64,000 nt of DNA from Siphonodentalium dalli (Eukaryota; Mollusca; Scaphopoda; Gadilida; Siphonodentaliidae): contig CP136067.1 in NCBI GenBank assembly GCA_032622095.1, positions 58,321,899 to 58,385,898 on the forward strand. Reading direction: 5' to 3'. Below are positions 58,092-64,000 of this stretch, piece by piece. The position numbers and the translations under genes are program-made. The notes under the pieces were generated by a model. That model was not told the origin of the DNA. It worked only from the letters and a program-made list of their open reading frames with translations, and made no database searches. The number at the start of each line of letters is the position of its first letter. The stretch's first letter is position 1.

Positions 58092-61000
58092 ATGGCTAAT
58101 ATCAAAATTGTTGCACAAAACTGTCGAGGACTGTCTTCCGATCAAATAAAACGTAGGGATATTTTTGATAGATGTAGGACAAATTTCGACATAACTTTAT
58201 TGGTAGATACCCATTGTAGTAAGGAAACCGAGTCCAAGTGGAGAGCCGAGTGGGGTTATGATGCAATTTTTTCTTCATATTCTAGTTCAAAAAGAGGTGT
58301 AGCTATACTCTTCCGAAACACAATTCAATATAAAATTCATGACAAAATAATAGATCCAAATGGAAATTTTATTATTTTAGACATCGAGATACAAAATCAA
58401 AGACTCAGCCTTTGTGCTATTTATGGACCAAATAAAGATGAGCCATCCTTCTTTGAAGGTTTTTTTACGAAACTAGAAGAAATGGAAAATACTTCAATTT
58501 TAATTGCTGGGGACTGGAATGTACCTCAAAATTATGCAAATGACACGATAAATTACAAGCAAGAAAATAACACAAAATCATACCAAAAAATTCAACTTTG
58601 GAAAAATAAAATAGACCTACATGATGTATGGAGGCTACATAACCCGGATGCTCGGCGCTACACTTGGAGGGGTCCTGAGAAAAAAATGGCTAGACTTGAT
58701 TACTTCTTAGCTTCATCAGATCTTCAACTTTTTATTAAAAAATCAGACATTTTGCCTAGCTATAAGTCGGACCATAGTCCGATAAGCTTAAATTTACAGT
58801 TTGTGTGTCATGCCAGGGGAAGGGGAACATGGAAGTTTAATAATAGCTTACTAAGAGACCGAGAATATATTGACCTAATAAAAAAAACAATATCTGAAAC
58901 TGTCGACCAATATAGCATCAACAATCAGGCAGAAACAACATCCATAGACTCTGACTCTTTCAATGTTAATGATCAATTACTTTGGGAAACCTTAAAAATC
59001 ATGATTAGAGGAGAGACAATAGCTTACTCATCCAAATTGAAAAAAAATAGAGATAATATTGAAAAGATACTGGAACTAAAACTAGTTCAATTATATGAAA
59101 AGCTAGATGCAGGTGATACAACTATAATAAATGAACTAGAAAGTGCCAAAACAGATCTAAGGACAATAAGAGATAAAAAAATACAGGGAATTATCACTCG
59201 CACAAAAGCTCGATGGAAAATTGAAGGAGAAAAATCGACAAAATACTTTTGTAATCTGGAAAAAAGAAGTTATATTGAAAAATCTATTCCCAGTCTAATA
59301 AAAAGCGATGGAACAGAAACAAATGATTTCCCAGAAATTTTATGTGAACAACATAACTTTTACAAAGAATTATATAGCTCAAAATTGTCCAATGACGAAG
59401 TGGTAGATGACATTTTTTGGGATGTAAATAACCCATTCTTTAACTTTTTGGAAGTGGAAGAGTCAGAAACTATGGAAGGTTGCCTACTGAACCATGAATG
59501 TAGCAAAGTCTTGAAAAAAAATGAAAAATGACAAGTCGCCCGGTTCAGATGGATACACAGTTGAATTTTAAAAGTTTTTTTGGAACGATCTTGGAAAATT
59601 TGTAATTAATTCACTCAATTATGGATTTAAATCAAAAAAACTATCAACAACTCAACGATGTGGAATTATAACTTGCATACCAAAACAGAATAGACCTAGA
59701 AACTATATCAAGAATTGGAGACCAATCTCATTACTGAATGTTGATGCTAAAATTGGATCGGCAGTCATAGCAAACCGATTAAAGAAACATTTGCCAAACT
59801 TAATTTCTGATACTCAGCTGGGATTCTTGTCAGGTCGATACATTGGAGAATCAACTAGATTAGTATTTGATCTAATACACAAATGTGAAGAAGATAATAT
59901 ACCAGGTATCCTCACACTGCTCGACTTTGAAAAAGCCTTCGACTCCGTAGAATGGAGCTTCTTGGAAAAATGTTTAGTATTTTTCAAATTTGGCCCAGAT
60001 ATAATCAATTGGATTAAGACTTTTTACAATGATATCTACAGTTATATAATAAATAACGGGCATTTATCAGAAAGAATAGATATTGAGAGGGGGGTGCGCC
60101 AAGGTGGTGGCCCTCTATCTCCCTATTTATTTATCATAGCTGTCGAGATCCTCAGCTCGGCACTAAAATTTAACCCAAATATCAACGGAATTAAAATCCA
60201 TGACTCGGAATATGTTTTAACTCAATATGCAGATGACCTGAGCCTCTTTCTCCGGGATGACACACAATCATTAAATACAGCACTAAACTTAATTAATTTA
60301 TTTGCAAAAATATCAGGACTGAAAGTGAACTTTGATAAAACCCAGGTTTTATGGATTGGATCGAAGCGGGGCTGTGGTGAGGAACTAAACACTGACGAAC
60401 AAATATTGTGGAACCATGATAGTTCCGTAAAGATCTTAGGTATAGAACTTAATCTTTTCAACGAGGATTATATCAAGAAAAATTATATTGACAAAATAAC
60501 AAAAATAAAGAACTTATTAAATGATTGGTCATTTAGACAACTTAGTCTCATTGGAAAAACAACTATCATAAAGACTTTAGCACTCCCTATTCTGACACAT
60601 TGTCTATCGGTTCTCCCATCACCATCTCAAGAAATAAAAGACATGATTCAAAAAGAATTTTACAATTTCCTTTGGTCCGGAAAAATTGATAAGATTAAAA
60701 GAAATGTTGTAATTAATAAAACAAATTTAGGCGGGTTAAATTTCCCACATATTGACTCATTTGATAAAGCTTTGAAATTATCATGGGTTAAAAAAACATT
60801 AGACCCTTTACTAATAACTGGATGGAAAACCATATTTATAGATGATTTAGAAATATATGGAGGAAACAAAATTTGGTCTTTGAACAAAGAAGGACTCGAT
60901 ATTGTTAGTTCAGACATGAACAATTTCTGGAAAAGTGTACTACATGCATGGTCTTTAGTAGAAAAAAAATCCACCACAGCCCCGGTCGACATCATGTCAC

Positions 61001-61905
61001 ATCCAATACATTTAAATAAACATATTACTGTTAATCGTAAGAAATTTTTTGATAAAAATTGGATTAGCCATGGAATATATTTCATTAATGATTTAATGAA
61101 TGAAACCGGGAATGGTTTTCTAGATTATTTCTCATTTTGCTCTATGTATGGTATTCAAACCCCATTCACTACATACCATGGTCTTTTGAATGCTATACCA
61201 TCTGAATGGAAAACTATTTTGAGGTCAAATACAAAATTGGACTCTATTAATATGCAACATATTGAGACTGTGCAATCTGCAGTAAAAGTATGTAAAACAT
61301 TCTACCCAAAGTTTTTAGAAAATAACGCTATAAAGCCAGAACTGACACAGAAGAAATGGGGTGAACGTCTTAAAAAACATATTAGCAATACAGATTGGGA
61401 AATAATTTACTCAAATCCATATCAAATTACAGATGATACTGGTTTACAAACATTTCAATATAAAATTTCACATGATATCATTTACACAAACTCCAAACTA
61501 TATAAATGTAACTTATCAGAAACTGAATTGTGTGGCTTCTGTGAAACTGCAAAAGAAACAAATTTACATTTCTTTCTTGAGTGCACAGTCTCAAAGACCT
61601 TACTCCTTCAGTTCCAAGACCTCCTGCAAAGTAAATGTAATATCACTTTTGAAATTATTCCTGATTTCATCATTCTTGGTTTGCGAAATAACACCACTGA
61701 CTCAAACATTATTGATATATGCATTTTATTATATAAGCGTTATCTATATTATTGCAAATTAAAGGCCAATGCACCAAGTATCCAAGGGCTTGTCCAATAT
61801 ATAAAATATTACAAAACAATTGAAACTTTCACTCCGCCAAAGTTCAAATCAAAAAAAGAAATTAATTTTAGAGAAAGATGGGAAGAAGTGAACAGTCTGT
61901 TTTAA
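58092..61905 (+). pseudogene. L1/Tx1-like ORF2: APE endonuclease + reverse transcriptase
   Basis: First frame 58092-59531. Endonuclease motifs are in order: QNCRGLS, DTHCSK, AIYGPN, AGDWN, ARLDYFL and SDHSPIS. At 59512-59520 one extra A in an A-run shifts the frame, and a TAA at 59569 stands where a Tyr is usual. The second frame runs to 61905. RT motifs: NWRPISLLNVDAKI, LLDFEKAFDSVEW, GVRQGGGPLSPYLF (one Gly longer than the usual RQGxPLSP), QYADDLSLFL (YADD at 60226-60237), and VKILGIEL. A C-terminal Cys-rich stretch reads CNLSETELCGFCETAKETNL, then HFFLEC. About 1,270 codons in all, the usual L1 size. Confidence 0.93.
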
Positions 61906-62188
61906 TATTGAAATACTGTAACTATTACTCTCTTTTTACTTACAATGTAGTTCTACACAAAAAAAATGCGGCCTCGGGCCGACCGATTATTTACTATGCT
62001 ATCTAACATATACTACAGAAGATATACTATATGAATCTAAGCTTATATAACGATTGGAACAATTTAATTACATATCATAACTATTGATGTATAATTATGT
62101 CTGATTTATGTATACATTTCTGTATAAGTGATTGTTGAAGATGATGATAATTTATGATCCCAATAAAAATATTAAAAAAAAAAAAAAA
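61906..62188 (+). other. 3'UTR and poly(A) of the L1/Tx1-like LINE
   Basis: Short 3'UTR. 'cccaataaaaatatt' precedes a terminal run of about 17 A. The AATAAA at 62162-62167 is a plausible polyadenylation signal. Confidence 0.8.
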
Positions 62189-62205
62189 AACTTTGGTGCA
62201 ACTCC

Positions 62206-63740
62206 CCTCATGCATGACTTGAACCGCGCCACTTTTGTCATATTTAAACCACGTCTATTAGACTCATGCATTATATAATGGAGATGTTTATATATACGTT
62301 TGTTGGTAATCGGCAACTAAACAAATTCTTATCATAGTTATTACCCCCCCCCCCCTTCTCTCACCCAAACGGCACCAATTTCGCGTCTTTAAATCACACG
62401 TTAGGCCGCCTTGGTGCCATCTCGATTGTACCCTTAAAGTTATATATAGAACACATACAGATATTCGCAAATATTTGATTCATTGTATCATTTGAGAAGA
62501 ACGTGTATGAGTTTGATGGTAATTGGCACTAAACATATTTGTATAAGTTTTTTTGTGACCCTCCCGTCCCTATTTTGGACTCAAGCAGCGCAACTTTTGA
62601 CATCATTAAACCACACACTTAGACTCATTTTAGAGATGAATATATATAATATTTATGAAAATTGGCGAGTATACAAATTCGTATCAAATTTAGGGCCACG
62701 ATTGCATATCTCTCACCCAAAAAGGCACCAATTTGGCGCATTTAAACCACACGATTAGATTATTCGTATCACGAAGAAGAATATGTATCAATCAGGTGGA
62801 AATCGGCGCTAAACATATTGTTTATCAATGTTTGTGTCCCTCTCACCCTCTAGGCACCCCTGACTCGAATGGCCCCACTTTTGACATCTTTAAACCACAC
62901 AATTAGACTCCTGATATCATGGATATTATTATTTGTAAGTATATCCGCGACTAAAAATTTTGTTATCAAATTTAGTGCCCACCCCACCCCAATCTCTCAC
63001 CAAAGCAGCACCAATATGACGTCTTCAAAATCACACGATTAAATTCCTGATATCATGGATAAGAATGTGTATCAATTTGGTGGAAATTGGCGCTAAAAAT
63101 ATTGTGTATCAATTTTGGTGCCCCTCTCCCTTTCAGTGCACCCCTGACTCGAATGACGCCACGTTTGACAGCTTTAAGCCACGCCATTAGACACATCATA
63201 CCATGGGGATGAATATGTATAAGTTTCGTGGCAATCGGCGACTAAACCAATTCTTATCAGATTTAGTACCCACACACCGCCCCCCCCCCCCAATCTCTCA
63301 TCCCAACGACACAAATTTGGCGTCTTTAAATCATACAATAAGATTCCTTGTATCATGGAGAAGATCGCAGAAGAATGTGCATCAAATTGGTGGAATTCGG
63401 CGCTAAAATTATTTTGATCAATTTTGGTGCCCCTCTCCCCTTCCGGGCATCCCTGACGCGAACGGCGCGACTTTTGACATATTTAAACCACACCATTAGA
63501 TTCATCATATTATGGGGATGATTATATATAAGTTTGGTGGCAATCGGCGACAATTTGTTTTATCTGCCCCTGCCCCCTTTTCTACCCCTGACAACAACGG
63601 CGTCACTTTAGAAAATTCTAACCTTCGCCATTATCTTTCTCGTAAAAAGTTACCCCTATTATACCCCTTTGTGTCATCTAGGTGGTCCCCTGTGGATTTC
63701 TATAGAACACAGACATTCGCAAATATAAATATAGATTAGT
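62206..63740. repeat. Satellite array, ~150-bp monomers of two alternating types
   Basis: 'ttaaacca/ttaaatca' markers lie at about 62238, 62385, 62604, 62740, 62889, 63023, 63173, 63322 and 63480. Monomers alternate between a '(c)gactaaa..aattcttatca' type with poly(C) and a 'ggcgctaaa...gtgcccctctcc' type. The 219-bp step at 62385-62604 contains about 70 extra bp, 'atagaacac...attcgcaaatat', also found at 63701-63730. Confidence 0.8.
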
Positions 63741-63744
63741 CCCC

Positions 63745-64000
63745 ATTGCAGTTACCTGAGGTCAAAGGCGCCTATCCCATGGTATTCCCCGGGTCAGGTG
63801 ACCCCATGTGTACCAGTTTTCCTACACATCGTTTTAGCCGATAAGATAAGGAACCCTCTTTATTATCATATATTTGTCCCCGTTTATGTCATCTGATGTC
63901 AAAGACGCCTATCCCTTGATATTCCCTTGGTCGTGTGACTCCTGTCTACCATTGTCCCTACATATTGCCTAAGATGACAAGGAACGCTCTTTGTTGCTCA
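63745..64000. repeat. Tandem repeat, two ~140-bp units at the window edge
   Basis: 'aaaggcgcctatccc' (63763) and 'aaagacgcctatccc' (63901), with flanking 'ggaacc/gctcttt' stretches, mark two units about 140 bp apart. The array continues past the edge. Confidence 0.75.

Larger units (their letters stand above)
56681..62205 (+). mobile_element. Full-length L1/Tx1-like LINE with target duplication
   Basis: The element body spans about 56698-62188 (5.5 kb). It is flanked by a 17-bp direct repeat, AACTTTGGTGCAACTCC, at 56681-56697 and 62189-62205; the two leading A bases overlap the tail. It ends in an A run from 62174. Contents: 5'UTR, ORF1, a 450-bp spacer, ORF2 with endonuclease and RT, and a 3'UTR. 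A perfect duplication and a long A tail indicate a recent insertion. Inactivating lesions are few: a stop early in ORF1, and a frameshift plus a stop within ORF2. Confidence 0.93.

Noticed and set aside
1-64000. CRISPR arrays, bacterial operons, tRNA or rRNA genes
   Set aside because: None seen; the introns, LINE content and AT-rich intergenic DNA are eukaryotic, and no cloverleaf or rRNA core sequence was recognised.

Overview
The window looks like AT-rich animal genomic DNA, most probably from a lophotrochozoan and plausibly a bivalve-like mollusc. It has a split gene with GT-AG introns, several classes of non-LTR retrotransposon, hAT-, MULE-, mariner- and piggyBac-like elements, and tandem arrays ending in a GGAC/ACGG microsatellite that resemble the bivalve 'pearl' elements. 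The taxon is an inference; no rRNA, tRNA or organism marker gene is present.

Host gene (5.77-29.06 kb, minus strand). The only host gene I can support is the 5' two thirds of a harmonin (USH1C) homologue. Twelve coding exons splice in phase into about 340 residues: an N-terminal harmonin homology domain, PDZ1, PDZ2 and the start of a charged linker. The third PDZ region expected in the long vertebrate form was not found to the left, so the 3' end lies outside the window, is absent, or is too diverged to see. Most of the larger introns carry transposon-derived DNA: TTAA-flanked short elements of at least three families, a TA-flanked mariner-like hairpin, a hAT-like element, double-hairpin elements, and two pearl-like tandem arrays (11.9-14.3 kb and 24.6-26.45 kb).

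Palindromes and MULE (30.6-35.9 kb). Upstream of the gene lie a 2.65-kb element with arms of about 300 bp, a foldback of about 600 bp, and a MULE with terminal inverted repeats (TIRs) of about 215 bp that keeps a C-terminal transposase remnant.

Nested cluster (36.1-44.3 kb). A TIR element of about 1.05 kb received a 2.8-kb hAT-type element, which itself received a MULE. The right TIR of the outer element was separately split by a 447-bp element with a perfect 9-bp target duplication. A 3.5-kb TTAA-bounded block follows; it carries four copies of an 18-bp dyad and a LINE fragment.

LINE region (44.7-50 kb). A decayed CR1-like element contains SGNH-esterase, 2A-like, PHD, endonuclease and RT segments. 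Two further LINE tails lie behind it.

Right end (50-64 kb). A mostly featureless stretch leads to a full-length L1/Tx1-like LINE (56.7-62.2 kb). It has a 17-bp target duplication and a poly(A) tail, was inserted into a satellite of about 150 bp, and is inactivated by only a few lesions.
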